Positions 44,470 to 54,271 of a stretch of DNA of 64,000 nt are shown here, one piece after another. Position numbers and translations under genes: made by a program. Every line of letters begins with the position of its first letter. Position 1 is the first letter of the stretch. The stretch lies in NCBI GenBank assembly GCA_002838945.1, contig PGXB01000006.1, positions 50,053 through 114,052 of the forward strand. Reading direction: 5' to 3'. This stretch comes from a candidate division Zixibacteria bacterium HGW-Zixibacteria-1 (GTDB lineage: Bacteria; Zixibacteria; MSB-5A5; GN15; PGXB01). Under the pieces are notes generated by a model that saw only the letters and a list, made by a program, of their open reading frames with translations, was not told the origin of the DNA and searched no databases.

Positions 44470-45684
44470 TTACGCTTTTTCTTCCTCTTCTTCACCATCA
44501 TCCTCTTCATAATATTCTTCATAGAAGACATAGGGATTCTCGCGGGGATGGGCAACCATCTCGGCGACCGGTTCCATCTCAATGGCATCAAGGAAATTAC
44601 CAAGGCCGACACGCTGGATAAATTCGCCCACACGTTCGCGGTTTTTACCTTCTTCACCCCATACATCCCAGATTTTGTCAACCAGACTTTTAATCTCGTC
44701 GTAAGGAGGTTTAATCTTCATAAACGGAATAAAGACTGAGGATAGGAAAGCGCCCTCGATAATCGGAGCCTTCGATCCGAGCAGGATAGTGGCGCCGCGG
44801 TCCTTACCGGGTCTCAGGGCCTTAGGCATAACATTGATACAATGCATGCATCTAACACAATATTCATTTTCGATGTTCAGTTCCTTACCGTCCCATTCCA
44901 TACATTTTGCGGGGCAGTTAGCGACAACATCGCTTTGAATATCCATGCCGCGTTCGGCATATTCTCTGACGGCGTCTTTATCGATCTGGATCGAATCGCG
45001 CCAGGTTCCGATGATGGACATATCGGCACGGGCAATCGAGGCGACACAGTCGTTGGGGCATCCGGACATTTTGAATTTGAATTTGTAGGGGAATGCGGGA
45101 CGATGAAGTTCATCCTGATAATGCATGGTCAAATCGTGAGTCAACGCCATGGTATCATAACAGGCCCATTCGCATCGTGACATACCGCAACAGCAGCTTG
45201 GAGTTCTAAGATCAGAACCGGACCCGCCAATATCGAAATTGATTTTCTGTAGCTCGGAAAAGACCGGCTCCAGTTCCTCTGTCCTTGTCCCCAGAAGGAT
45301 GATATCGCCGGTCGATCCGTGCATATTGGTCAAACCGGATCCATGTTTTTCCCAGATGTCGCATATCTTCCGCAAAGCGTCGGTTGTGTAATACCAGCCG
45401 GCGGGCTGATTGATTCGCATGGTATGGAAGTGCGACACATTCGGGTATTTTTCGGGAAGAGCCGAATAGCGGCCGATAACGCCGCCGCCGTAGCCCATAA
45501 CACCAACAATACCGCCGTGCTTCCAGTATCCGACTTTCTCATTGTACGACTGTTCCAATTGCCCGAGAAGGTCGCCCGCCATCGGGCTTCTTTTGGCCGC
45601 CATTTTTATCTCTCTGACAAAACTCGGCCACGGCCCTTTCTCAAGCTCGTCCAGTTTTGGGGTTTTTGGGATATTGTCCGCCAT
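44470..45684 (-). CDS. dsrA: Dissimilatory sulfite reductase alpha subunit
   Basis: 404 residues. Siroheme-cluster binding residues are in [18 protein letters not shown] and [17 protein letters not shown], and a ferredoxin domain holds [10 protein letters not shown] and [18 protein letters not shown]. The middle cysteine-rich stretch reads SCCCGMSRC, with an extra cysteine compared with the usual SACVGPARC. The protein ends in an unusual acidic tail after the conserved NPYVFY, with 12 acidic residues in the last 16. First gene of the dsr operon; promoter and a Rex-like box lie upstream. Confidence 0.97.
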   Translation of the reverse strand: MADNIPKTPKLDELEKGPWPSFVREIKMAAKRSPMAGDLLGQLEQSYNEKVGYWKHGGIVGVMGYGGGVIGRYSALPEKYPNVSHFHTMRINQPAGWYYTTDALRKICDIWEKHGSGLTNMHGSTGDIILLGTRTEELEPVFSELQKINFDIGGSGSDLRTPSCCCGMSRCEWACYDTMALTHDLTMHYQDELHRPAFPYKFKFKMSGCPNDCVASIARADMSIIGTWRDSIQIDKDAVREYAERGMDIQSDVVANCPAKCMEWDGKELNIENEYCVRCMHCINVMPKALRPGKDRGATILLGSKAPIIEGAFLSSVFIPFMKIKPPYDEIKSLVDKIWDVWGEEGKNRERVGEFIQRVGLGNFLDAIEMEPVAEMVAHPRENPYVFYEEYYEEDDGEEEEEKA

Positions 45685-45843
45685 TTTTACTCCTTAATTT
45701 ATTATGGTACACGCTTGTTGAACGTTCATCTCCGGTTTTAATCAGCCGAAAATCCAATATATTTAATGTCACATATAATCTCGCTTGCTTTTGCCGGATA
45801 GCAGCCTAAATTACACCAAATGCCACTATCCCACTATTGACAC

Positions 45844-45872
45844 AAACTAAGCATTATTCAATTGATAGTCAA
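45844..45872 (-). promoter_or_regulatory. Putative dsrA promoter
   Basis: On the minus strand TTGACT (45872-45867), a 17-bp spacer and TAGTTT (45849-45844), giving a leader of about 150 nt before dsrA. Confidence 0.5.
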
Positions 45873-45879
45873 GTATAAT

Positions 45880-45897
45880 TTGTGAAAAATTTCATTA
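45880..45897. promoter_or_regulatory. Rex/CRP-like box upstream of dsrA
   Basis: TTGTGAAAAATTTCATTA matches 12 of 14 positions of TTGTGAAnnnnTTCACAA. It lies just upstream of the predicted -35, centred about 51 bp before the expected start site. Confidence 0.5.
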
Positions 45898-46095
45898 TCT
45901 TTTTAAAAAATATGATTTTTTTCGGTCTTGTTTAAGAGACCAGATTCGTTTATAACGATATACATAATAGTAAGTTATGACGAATTGTCCGGTTTTTTAA
46001 AAAACCTCCGTTAATGGGCCGGTTTTATTTATTTGCGTCAAATAAGATATTTTCGAGATGGACTCTTGTGAAATTCGTATCAAGGATTGTTCTTC

Positions 46096-46137
46096 TAAAA
46101 AAATAAGGCCCTCGTCAAAACGAGGGCCTTTTTTGCA
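46096..46137. terminator. Bidirectional terminator after qmoB
   Basis: AAGGCCCTCG (46105-46114) and CGAGGGCCTT (46121-46130), a perfect 10-bp stem with a 6-nt loop. T-rich flanks lie on both strands: TTTTTTG on plus, TTATTTTTTT on minus. Confidence 0.88.
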
Positions 46138-46150
46138 GGAATCGCTGTTT

Positions 46151-48400
46151 TTACATATCCTTATAAGGATTCGGGCCGACCGATTCGATGACCTCCAGAA
46201 AATCATCAAAAATCTTCGGAATCTTGTAGTAATCGGAAATGGCCAGCTCAATTAATTCCACCCGGTCCTCTTCAAGAACCAACTGTTTGAGTTTGTCCCT
46301 GACATTGTCCATACGGGTATTGGCCAGCTCGCTGCCACGGATGAAATGACACTGGTAATCATCGCCTTTCTTGCAGCCGATCAGCATGACCCCGTCAAAC
46401 CCGCTCGAAAGGGCATCCCCGACCCAGATGGAGTTCATCGAACCCAGGCATCTGAGAGGAATGATCCTGACATAGGCATTATATTGAAGTTTCTTCAATC
46501 CCGCCATGTCGATTGAGGGAAGGGCGTCATTTTCGCAGATGAAGGCAAGAATTCGTGGTTTTTCCTCGAACTCATCGGGAACATGGATCGATTTGATCAT
46601 GCTGGAAATCGAATTGATGCTGTAGTTCTTAAAAGAAATAATTCGCTCCGGACAGGCTCCGAGGCAGATACCACAGCGCCGGCAGCGGAATGGGTTTGGC
46701 AGGGGCGTTCCCTTGGTGTCTTCGTCAAGGGTGCCGAAAGGACATTCTTCCGTGCACCGCTTGCACTGTGTACATCGCTGCAGGAAGAAATCCGGGAAAC
46801 TGGTGTCTCCGGCCCGCGGGTGAACCGCCTTGCCTTCGCTCATTGCCACGACGGCCTGGATGGCTTTCATCGCCGCTCCGTAGGCGTCGTTCGTGCCGCC
46901 GGCAAAATCCATTGGAGCGCGAACCGCCCCGGCCGCATAAATACCGGTCCTTCTGGTTTCATAGGGGAAGCAGATAAAGTGCGAATCCGGAAAACCGTAT
47001 TTAAGAGTCGGCAGATCGGTCCCCTGGCGGTAGGTCAGATTCAGAATTCTGGCCCCCGGTTCGGCGGCCGCAGCCGGCTTCTTACCGTCCTCGGTCTTTT
47101 CTTCCTCGCCCTTCTCCTTGGCTTCCGCAAGCGCCTTTTTATAGGCTTCAATCATCTCATCGGGGACCTTGGTGGTGGGAACCATGCCGGTGGCCAGAAC
47201 CACCATATCCGCCTTTACCCTGATATCCTCGCCGAGCAGGGTCTCCTGAACGTCTATTATCAGCCTGCCATCATCATCTTTTGAGACGCCGGCCAGTTCA
47301 CCCTTGGTCAGGAACAGTCCCTCGTCTTTCTGGGCATGGGCGTAAAACATTTCATACTGTTGCGGCGACCGGACATCTTTGTAAATTATATAAATCTTGG
47401 CATCAGGATATTGCTCCCTGACATACATCGCCTGCTTCAATGAAACCCGGCAGCATACCGCGGAACAGTAGGGGAGATGTTCCTGGTCACGGGAACCGGC
47501 ACATTGCAGGAAAGCGATACTGTCTATCGGCTTGCCGTCCGAAGGGCGCTTTATCCCGCCGTTATTGGCCATTTCTTCAATCTGGATATTGGTGACAACA
47601 TCGGGAGAAACACCATAACCCCATTTCCCAAGTTTGTGGGGTTCATAAGGAACCCATCCGGTGGCCTGGACAATGGAGCCGATGACCAAATTCGTTTCAT
47701 TTCCGTTGGCGGTCAAAGTCACATTGAATTTGCCCGGCTGACCCTCGGTCTTTTTGATAGCCGTTGCGGTATGGACCGTGATATTTTTATGTCCATTGAC
47801 CTTTTCGATCAGATCGGCGACGCCGGTATCCTCGAGATCCTGATACGGGGGATGTTTGGGAAAGACTTTTTTAAATTTGGTCGCCCAGCCCCCAAGTTGT
47901 GGGCTTTTTTCGATCAGATTCACCTTATAGCCGGCATCAGCTGCGGCCAGGGCCGCTGTCATGCCGGTCATACCGCCGCCGACAACCATTATATCTTTAC
48001 TGGTTTCCTCGAGATGCGGCTCAGGAAGCTCGGTATGCTTGGATTTGGCAATGCCCATCCGGACATAATCTTCAGCCAGCATCTGAGTATCCTCGTCATT
48101 GGCCTTATGCGACCAGACTACCTGCTCGCGCAGATTGACACGATCGGTCAGGACATCCTTGCCGAAATCAAACAATTCCGGGAAAACCCGGTTGGAACAG
48201 GCCGCCACGACGATCCGGTTCAGGGCTTCGCCGGCAATGTCCTGCTTTATCATATCGACCGCTTCTTTGTTGCAGAGACAGTCATGGGTCTTGCATATTG
48301 GAAGTTTGCCCGCTTCCGATTCCTTGATCAACTGATCTATATCGAGACTGGCGCCGATTTCACAGCCCTTGCATATATAAACACCAATTTTCGGATCCAT
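46151..48400 (-). CDS. qmoB: Quinone-interacting membrane-bound oxidoreductase subunit B
   Basis: 749-residue soluble flavo-iron-sulfur protein: HdrA-like FAD domain (VVGGGMTGMTAALAAADAGY), repeated LPYCSAVCCRVSLKQAMY motif shared with QmoA, 4Fe-4S sites (CTQCKRCTEECPFG, CRRCGICLGACPE), and a C-terminal MvhD-like domain (RIIPLRCLGSMNS, IGCKKGDDYQCHF). Normal QmoB layout. It forms the soluble part of QmoABC that contacts APS reductase and is a candidate for electron bifurcation/confurcation. A low-complexity stretch rich in E, K and A (EAKEKGEEEKTEDGKKPAAA, near residue 440) is an insertion between domains. It lies 3 bp after qmoA. Confidence 0.95.
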   Translation of the reverse strand: MDPKIGVYICKGCEIGASLDIDQLIKESEAGKLPICKTHDCLCNKEAVDMIKQDIAGEALNRIVVAACSNRVFPELFDFGKDVLTDRVNLREQVVWSHKANDEDTQMLAEDYVRMGIAKSKHTELPEPHLEETSKDIMVVGGGMTGMTAALAAADAGYKVNLIEKSPQLGGWATKFKKVFPKHPPYQDLEDTGVADLIEKVNGHKNITVHTATAIKKTEGQPGKFNVTLTANGNETNLVIGSIVQATGWVPYEPHKLGKWGYGVSPDVVTNIQIEEMANNGGIKRPSDGKPIDSIAFLQCAGSRDQEHLPYCSAVCCRVSLKQAMYVREQYPDAKIYIIYKDVRSPQQYEMFYAHAQKDEGLFLTKGELAGVSKDDDGRLIIDVQETLLGEDIRVKADMVVLATGMVPTTKVPDEMIEAYKKALAEAKEKGEEEKTEDGKKPAAAAEPGARILNLTYRQGTDLPTLKYGFPDSHFICFPYETRRTGIYAAGAVRAPMDFAGGTNDAYGAAMKAIQAVVAMSEGKAVHPRAGDTSFPDFFLQRCTQCKRCTEECPFGTLDEDTKGTPLPNPFRCRRCGICLGACPERIISFKNYSINSISSMIKSIHVPDEFEEKPRILAFICENDALPSIDMAGLKKLQYNAYVRIIPLRCLGSMNSIWVGDALSSGFDGVMLIGCKKGDDYQCHFIRGSELANTRMDNVRDKLKQLVLEEDRVELIELAISDYYKIPKIFDDFLEVIESVGPNPYKDM

Positions 48401-48403
48401 CGC

Positions 48404-49681
48404 TTACCTCCTCGCCCCGATATTTAATGCCTTCAAAGCAACGCCGGTGGCATCCTGTATGGATGCGGCGACCTCCATCGGCCGGACGGCCGTTCCGGCT
48501 CCAATAATCCCCCCGCCCGTATCGGTGACAATAAAGCCGAATTCATCAAGTGGTGTGTCCAGAGGCGGAGCGACTTCGGCCGTATTGGGAACCATGCCGG
48601 TGGCCAGAACCGCCAAATCGACCTCGGTCTTGGTAATTTCGCCGGTTAAAGTATTTTCGGCATGAAGGATCAAATTATGGTTGGCCGGATTTTCTTCGAT
48701 TTTGGCCACTTTGCCCCGGTGAAAATGCAGTTTTTTATCTTCCTGTGCCTTGGTATAGAAATCTTCGAGCCGTCCCGGCGACCGGACATCGATGTAAAAC
48801 ATATGAACTTCAGCCTCCGGATATTGGGACCGGATATATGTCGCCTGTTTCATCGAGGCCAGGCAGCAAACGGCGGAGCAATAGGGAAGGTGGTTCTCGT
48901 CGCGCGATCCGGCACATTGCACAAAGCCGACTTTGGTAACTTCCTTCTGATCCGACGGGCGGAGTATTTTGCCCTCGGTCGGGCCATTGGCCGACGCCAG
49001 CCGCTCCATGATAACATTGGTCACGACATTTTTATATTTGCCGAAACCGAGATTATCGATTTTGGTCGCATCGTAAGGCTTCCAGCCGGTCGCCCAGACG
49101 ATGGCTCCCACTTTTGCCGTAATCGTCTTCGGTTGCATGTCGAGTTCGATGGCATCGTACTTGCAGGCCTCGACGCATTTTTTCATCCTGTCGTCATTGG
49201 CGAATTCGGGATCGATGACATAACGCGGCGGATACGCCATCAGGTGAGGAATATAAATGGCCTTGCTTTTGTTCAATCCGTAGTTGTATTCATTGTCGCG
49301 CTCTATTTCACAGACCTGCTCGCAATCGCCGCAGGCGGTGCACTTATCATTGACATAGCGCGGCTTCAGGGTAATCTTTATCTCATAATCGCCCGGGCTT
49401 CCGGAAACGCTTTCCACTTCGGCCAGAGTCAGAACCCTGACATGTGGATTCAAGCGTATTCGCTTGAGATTAATTTCTATTCCGCATGTCGGGGGACATA
49501 GTTTGGGGAAGTATTGATGTATCGATGCCACGCGTCCGCCGAGACTGGGCAGCTTCTCCACCAGAATAACATGTTTACCGACCTCAGCGGTTTCGATGGC
49601 GGCTGTCATTCCGGCAATGCCGCCGCCGACCACCAGGATATCGGCTTTGATCTGGCTGTCAACCGGTTCAAATTCGGCCAT
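48404..49681 (-). CDS. qmoA: Quinone-interacting membrane-bound oxidoreductase subunit A
   Basis: 425-residue HdrA-like flavoprotein. FAD site ILVVGGGIAGMTAAIETAEV, the CPPTCGIEINLKRIRLNP region, a ferredoxin-like pair (CTACGDCEQVC) and LPYCSAVCCLASMKQATY are all typical. It is the first gene of a two-gene unit with qmoB. qmoC is elsewhere (22121), which differs from the usual qmoABC order. Confidence 0.95.
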   Translation of the reverse strand: MAEFEPVDSQIKADILVVGGGIAGMTAAIETAEVGKHVILVEKLPSLGGRVASIHQYFPKLCPPTCGIEINLKRIRLNPHVRVLTLAEVESVSGSPGDYEIKITLKPRYVNDKCTACGDCEQVCEIERDNEYNYGLNKSKAIYIPHLMAYPPRYVIDPEFANDDRMKKCVEACKYDAIELDMQPKTITAKVGAIVWATGWKPYDATKIDNLGFGKYKNVVTNVIMERLASANGPTEGKILRPSDQKEVTKVGFVQCAGSRDENHLPYCSAVCCLASMKQATYIRSQYPEAEVHMFYIDVRSPGRLEDFYTKAQEDKKLHFHRGKVAKIEENPANHNLILHAENTLTGEITKTEVDLAVLATGMVPNTAEVAPPLDTPLDEFGFIVTDTGGGIIGAGTAVRPMEVAASIQDATGVALKALNIGARR

Positions 49682-49748
49682 TTTTTAATCCTCCAAGCCG
49701 ATGATGCCCAATAAAGAATCAATCGGCTTTATCAGAATAACATATTGC

Positions 49749-49766
49749 TTGTTAAAATTTTCACAA
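49749..49766. promoter_or_regulatory. Rex-like palindrome in the qmoA leader
   Basis: TTGTTAAAATTTTCACAA: half-sites TTGTTAA and TTCACAA with a 4-bp centre, 13 of 14 matches to the Rex consensus. The TTGTTAA half favours Rex over CRP. It lies 53 bp downstream of the predicted -10 and 67 bp before the qmoA start codon. Confidence 0.62.
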
Positions 49767-49819
49767 ACCCATTTAAAAAAATATTACTCTATCCCATTCT
49801 AACTCTATTTGGAATAGTA

Positions 49820-49848
49820 AATTAATAAATATATATATGATTTGTCAA
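49820..49848 (-). promoter_or_regulatory. Putative qmoA promoter
   Basis: On the minus strand consensus TTGACA (49848-49843), a 17-bp spacer and TTAATT (49825-49820). Confidence 0.5.
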
Positions 49849-50029
49849 GAGATAATCCGAAACAAACTTACGCAAACTTTATTTTTATTTAAATAAATTG
49901 GCGGCATACTTTGGAGGAGGAATCAGAATTTCTGCTATCTGCTTGTGAAAAAAGGAACTAGGTCGATTTTTGAGTGGTTTGAGGAGGCCAAACTTAGCGA
50001 AAAATAATTTTCACGTAAGGCTGCCCGAA

Positions 50030-50057
50030 AATAAAAAAGGGGACCCGAGGTCCCCTT
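50030..50057 (-). terminator. Terminator of the cohesin-like dockerin gene
   Basis: AAGGGGACC / GGTCCCCTT, a 9-bp stem with a 3-nt loop (50037-50057). On the minus strand TTTTATTTT follows. Confidence 0.85.
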
Positions 50058-50076
50058 AAATTCGTTTCCGACCAGT

Positions 50077-52245
50077 TTACTGGCACTGCAAAGCCGGTCC
50101 CGCTTTATACAAATACTGAATGAAATATGTGATATCCAGTATGTTGACATTGCCGTCGCCGTTGATATCGGCCTTTTCCATAGGAATCGGGGCAAAACCA
50201 CTCTTATACAAATAGTTTATTATGTATAATATGTCGAGCAGATTTATTGAACCGTTACCATTGGCGTCGCCGCACAAATATTCGGCGCTGACCGTCAAAT
50301 CGACATATTCGCCCATATAACCCGCCGTGGCTGCCTGCGACAGGATCGGCCGGTTTCCGGTATATACAATTTCAATTAGATTAATCGGTCCAGCCGGAAT
50401 CACCGCCGAAGCTGAATCGGGAAATGGCCGTAATTTAGTTATTAAAATATTAAGGATACCATTTTCGGCAATGTAGCCGACATCCATATTCCCTATCTCC
50501 GGGGAGACCTCGATTGAATAGCCATTATAGCCATCCAAATCGGGGGCCGAAAAGCTGAAGAAAATACCGCCGACCGAATCTTCGAAATCGGCACTGATCA
50601 TAATTGATGAGTCGGTTTGAAGCAGGTTTAAGGTACCAGCGAAATCGTACAAATTGATTTTGGCCGGTGACGGGTAGGGCAGGGCTTCACCCTCGATTAT
50701 CCTGATCAGAAAAACGATATCATTGACCGTGAGCGGCAGGCCGTCGGCATTGACATCGGTGGCGGCTGTCTGGGCATCAATATTAATTGTAAAGGCCTGC
50801 AAGCCGTACAGGAAATAATTGGTAAAGACAACATAATCGGCGATTTCATAGGCAATGCCGTTAAGATTAACATCACCCCTGGCGTCGGTACTCGGATCGC
50901 AGAAAATTTCAATTCCTCCATTGTAGAAATCTATAAATCGTACCGGATTGACGGGATTGATAAAGCACTCGCTCGGTGATCCAAAGAAAGTCGGAAACAT
51001 CGCATTGGTATCGCTGATTTCGGTTCCGAACACATTATAGATTTGATTCGAAAGAGCAAGAACATTACCATCGTTTAAAGCGATAGCGTTATCCCCGCAA
51101 TCCATCCAGAAGAAACTTACCGGAATAAACGTGCACTCGTACTGGTCGTCATTGGTGACCGAAAAATTCAGACCGAACAACTTGGTTCCATCCGGAATAT
51201 CCTGATTAGTAGGAACGTGGGCATTATTTATGTCGTAAACGCCAACGACACGGACCAGGCCCGAAGGACAGCCATATCCGCAACCGGCCGCAGTATCGGA
51301 ACGCCAACTGAAATACTCCCATCCGTCAGGATCATTGAATGCCGGGCCCGGGGAAACATCCAGGAGAGTCAGGACCGATGTTTCGTAACCAATAAGCAAG
51401 TCAAATCCATCCATCAATTCTGAACCGGAATTCTTGAGTACCGGCACTTCCGCCTGTGTCCCGATCCAGACGAAATGAGCCCAGCCGATTTCAATCGCAA
51501 ATGGAACGGCTTCACCCTGAGGGCAGTCTATCTCCACAAAACCGTTATATAAATCAATAAATCTGGTAGAACTTTTCGGCTGCTCGGGGACAACGCATTC
51601 ATTCGGCGCCCCGGAGTAAGTTGGAAATTCGGAAAGAGTATCTGTTATCTCGACATTCTCAGGATCATAGACATGATCCGAGACATAAAGGACCGTTCCG
51701 GCGGTATTGGAAATGGTATTGTCGCCGCAATCGAACCAGAAAAATCGAAGAGGGAAAAGATGGCACTCAAGGGAGCTGTCCGGAGTGACTGTAAAATTAA
51801 GCGTAAACAGAACGGTGCCATCGGGGACAGACTGGTTAGTCGGAATGCTGTCATTGGGCAGATCATACAGCCCGATGACACGCAGCCAGCCCGGCGGTAT
51901 TCCGGCGGCACTGTCGCCGGTTAATTCATGGCGATAGCTGAAATATTCCCAGCCGCCCGGGGTGGTAAAAATCGGCCCCGGCGTGACATCGACAAAATCG
52001 AGTCCAAGAGTATCATACCGGATGACCAGATCAAAACCGGCCATATCGATGGAGCCGGTCTCCTTGATAACAGGAATCGATATCGCTGAGCCAAACGGGG
52101 CGCCCGAAAGCGTATCGATTCTGATCTGATAAGGGATTTGGGCATCGGCGCTGTTGGTACTGCCCAAAATCAGCAAAAATATTGCAAAGGCCGCAAGGCA
52201 GATGGGCCTCGCAGAGGTGGGTTTAAAGGACATAGAATCCTCCAT
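50077..52245 (-). CDS. Secreted protein with two cohesin-like domains, internal and C-terminal dockerin modules
   Basis: 722 residues. Signal peptide (hydrophobic ICLAAFAIFLLILGSTNSADA). Two homologous ~200-residue domains (about 38-240 and 245-440) contain MAGFDLVIRYDT / MDGFDLLIGYET, GGWEYFSYR / DGWEYFSWR and the hallmark FFWFDCGDN / FFWMDCGDN; I read them as cohesin-fold (carbohydrate-binding/cohesin-like) domains. Then comes a dockerin-like segment (GDVNLNGIAYEIADYVVFTN), a beta domain, and a C-terminal dockerin ([14 protein letters not shown] ... ALQCQ). The same cohesin-like plus GDxNLNG combination occurs in the giant protein at 4251. The function is unknown; a scaffolding or adhesion role is inferred. 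It has its own promoter and terminator. Confidence 0.78.
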   Translation of the reverse strand: MEDSMSFKPTSARPICLAAFAIFLLILGSTNSADAQIPYQIRIDTLSGAPFGSAISIPVIKETGSIDMAGFDLVIRYDTLGLDFVDVTPGPIFTTPGGWEYFSYRHELTGDSAAGIPPGWLRVIGLYDLPNDSIPTNQSVPDGTVLFTLNFTVTPDSSLECHLFPLRFFWFDCGDNTISNTAGTVLYVSDHVYDPENVEITDTLSEFPTYSGAPNECVVPEQPKSSTRFIDLYNGFVEIDCPQGEAVPFAIEIGWAHFVWIGTQAEVPVLKNSGSELMDGFDLLIGYETSVLTLLDVSPGPAFNDPDGWEYFSWRSDTAAGCGYGCPSGLVRVVGVYDINNAHVPTNQDIPDGTKLFGLNFSVTNDDQYECTFIPVSFFWMDCGDNAIALNDGNVLALSNQIYNVFGTEISDTNAMFPTFFGSPSECFINPVNPVRFIDFYNGGIEIFCDPSTDARGDVNLNGIAYEIADYVVFTNYFLYGLQAFTINIDAQTAATDVNADGLPLTVNDIVFLIRIIEGEALPYPSPAKINLYDFAGTLNLLQTDSSIMISADFEDSVGGIFFSFSAPDLDGYNGYSIEVSPEIGNMDVGYIAENGILNILITKLRPFPDSASAVIPAGPINLIEIVYTGNRPILSQAATAGYMGEYVDLTVSAEYLCGDANGNGSINLLDILYIINYLYKSGFAPIPMEKADINGDGNVNILDITYFIQYLYKAGPALQCQ

Positions 52246-52354
52246 TCAGAGTGAAACTGAGGTGAATTTTAATCCCTTAGCAGTATTTTAGATAGGACGA
52301 CCTTAATATCAAAAAATATTAGCAGGTTCGATCTGTTATCAATTTGACAATAAT

Positions 52355-52383
52355 AATATACAGGCCCATCCCATTTATGTCAA
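52355..52383 (-). promoter_or_regulatory. Promoter of the cohesin-like dockerin gene
   Basis: On the minus strand consensus TTGACA (52383-52378), exactly 17 bp, TATATT (52360-52355), about 110 bp before the start codon at 52245. It starts right after the stop of the upstream PAD gene. Confidence 0.6.
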
Positions 52384-52396
52384 GATATATATTACT

Positions 52397-54247
52397 TTAA
52401 TTGCAGTTGGGTTCGGCTCCCGACTTATATATATAATTGATCAAGTATGTAATATCCAGGATGTTGACATCTCCGGAGCTGTTGACATCGGCCGTACTCA
52501 CCGGCATCGGCTCCGGGCCTGATTTATATATATAATTTATCATATATGTTACATCAAGAAGATTACAGTTGCTGTCTGCATTAGGGTCGCCGCAAAGATA
52601 AACCATCAAAGATATTAACTGCTCATCAAAACTGTATTGATCGGAGACTTTGACCGTGAAATCAACCGCTGTCGGCGAGGCCGGGGCGTTGCCGATTAAT
52701 GAATCGCCAACCACATTGAGCCATCCGGGGTAGCCGGTATATTCGATCGTGCCGGAGGTATCATCAATGTCTTCAAATTCCGGGCAATAGCGGATATTCT
52801 CATTTATCTGGTACAATAATGAATCCCCGGATAAAATATTCGGCGGCATATTGACCCTGAACTGATGCGCCAACGGGGCGCCTATAAACGGATGAGTTTC
52901 CACCCGGCCCGAATTGTCGGCTGCCTGGATATAATATGACACGACTGTCCCCGGACGCTGCGCCGGGATAAAAGCATAAAAAGAGTCAGGATTAGCGGTC
53001 GGGTTAAGCATCGCGGTGGAAAACGTCGGGCTCTTGGTGCGATAAAATACTTTCAACGAATCGGAGATCAATCCCTGATTCGAATAATCAATTATTTTCA
53101 CATCGATCCGATAATCATTGATCGTGTCACCGACCACATAAAGCGGAACATGATCGACATATAGCATCTCCCGGTCGGGGACGCCCATCGCCCGGCAATG
53201 GATGGCATCATCATCCAGCCATGATCCGGTGAATCCCATGACCTCATAACCCGGCATGGCGTTTTCGTACGTCTTCAATGCGGTCGTGTCATAGGCATTG
53301 TTAAATATAGGTACGAAGACTTTATTTCCCAGAATTATCGAATTGGTATATGCGGTTCCATAGGGGCAATATACTCTGACAATGGTATAAGGCTGGCCCC
53401 AGGCGCTTATTTGCTGCGACAACAGTTCCGCACGGGCATCAAGCCAGGCATGATTATAGTCGCCTTCGGGAACATCCTTGATTAATATCGTGGTTGGATT
53501 CAGGAATTTGGCCCAGCAGTCGATATGATGAATCCCGCCCGACTCGATGTATTCCAGAACCGTGTAATCATTTCCAAGATAGGCGAGCATTATCGAATCG
53601 ATTTGGGCGTGTGTTTTCCCGGGATTCTCATCATATACCAGCCTGGTTGACATCGACATGCCCAGCCCGTCGGACATATGGTTGCCGCCGGCAGTGATCA
53701 GGTCCATACCGTACACACTCATGCCCCATTCGGTTCCGATGGTCCACGGAATCTGATCATCGAGCGGCCGGGGCCGGTTGTAAATATGATCGACTATGGC
53801 CATTTCATTATTGCCGTCGAAAATGAACCAGGGGCCGTAATCGCGGGTCCAGATACTATTGGTCGAGGCAATTATAAACTGGGTGTTGGCCATATTGACG
53901 CCGCCCGCAGTATAGGCACTGATGGCCGAATTCATGTATGAAGTACTGGCCACCAGGGTTGTTACCATCAGGTCCTCGGACATCTCGGCGATAAGCTCGA
54001 TTGAGATGCCCAGGGGCCAGCGTATAATGACCCCTTCCGACGGTTCCCATTCCGCACAGCTGCGCATCGGAGAGGGCGGGGGAGAAGTGCGAATAAAGCC
54101 TTTACCAATTTCATCCAGGCGGAGCATTTCTTCCGGGGTTAGTTCGATCGGAAGGAATTCTTCTTCGCCGCTGTCATTGGCAAAGCCGTTGAAGCCGAAG
54201 GTCATCAGGCCGATGACCAGCATGAGAATAAAATATTTTTGTGGCAT
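52397..54247 (-). CDS. Secreted peptidylarginine deiminase-like protein with C-terminal dockerin
   Basis: 616 residues: signal peptide (1-23), a deiminase domain (about 60-365) of the Porphyromonas PAD/agmatine deiminase fold, an Ig-like domain (about 366-460), a cadherin-like domain, and a dockerin (CGDPNADSN ... AEPNCN). Catalytic residues expected from PPAD are in register: Asp136 (SIWTRDYGPW), His241 and Asp243 (HHIDCWAKF), Asn302 (TNSIILGN) and Cys351 (DDAIHCRAMGVPD). PAD-type enzymes convert arginine to citrulline with release of ammonia. An agmatine deiminase is the alternative, but secretion and the Ig domain favour peptide or protein substrates. It lies 24 bp after an M14 carboxypeptidase gene and is probably co-transcribed. 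Confidence 0.85.
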   Translation of the reverse strand: MPQKYFILMLVIGLMTFGFNGFANDSGEEEFLPIELTPEEMLRLDEIGKGFIRTSPPPSPMRSCAEWEPSEGVIIRWPLGISIELIAEMSEDLMVTTLVASTSYMNSAISAYTAGGVNMANTQFIIASTNSIWTRDYGPWFIFDGNNEMAIVDHIYNRPRPLDDQIPWTIGTEWGMSVYGMDLITAGGNHMSDGLGMSMSTRLVYDENPGKTHAQIDSIMLAYLGNDYTVLEYIESGGIHHIDCWAKFLNPTTILIKDVPEGDYNHAWLDARAELLSQQISAWGQPYTIVRVYCPYGTAYTNSIILGNKVFVPIFNNAYDTTALKTYENAMPGYEVMGFTGSWLDDDAIHCRAMGVPDREMLYVDHVPLYVVGDTINDYRIDVKIIDYSNQGLISDSLKVFYRTKSPTFSTAMLNPTANPDSFYAFIPAQRPGTVVSYYIQAADNSGRVETHPFIGAPLAHQFRVNMPPNILSGDSLLYQINENIRYCPEFEDIDDTSGTIEYTGYPGWLNVVGDSLIGNAPASPTAVDFTVKVSDQYSFDEQLISLMVYLCGDPNADSNCNLLDVTYMINYIYKSGPEPMPVSTADVNSSGDVNILDITYLINYIYKSGAEPNCN

Positions 54248-54271
54248 AGTCTCTCTCTTCTTTGCCTCGCC

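Larger units (their letters stand above)
45685..46150. other. Intergenic region: dsr promoter and qmoB terminator
   Basis: 466 bp. It holds the dsrA promoter (45844-45872), a Rex-like box (45880-45897), a 16-bp perfect palindrome GGTTTTTTAAAAAACC (45991-46006) of unclear role, and the terminator of qmoAB (46105-46134). No gene is visible. Confidence 0.6.
49682..50076. other. Control region of qmoAB and terminator of the cohesin-like gene
   Basis: 395 bp containing the qmoA promoter-like pair (49820-49848), a Rex-like palindrome (49749-49766) and, at the far end, the terminator of the 50077 gene (50030-50057). The rest is AT-rich with no gene. Confidence 0.6.

Noticed and set aside
45991..46006. 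Perfect palindrome GGTTTTTTAAAAAACC
   Set aside because: Mostly A/T and not repeated at the other sulfate-reduction promoters; I could not assign it to a regulator or terminator.
46065..46082. TTGTGAAATTCGTATCAA as a further Rex-like box
   Set aside because: Only one half-site fits and it lies beside the qmoB terminator, away from any start codon.
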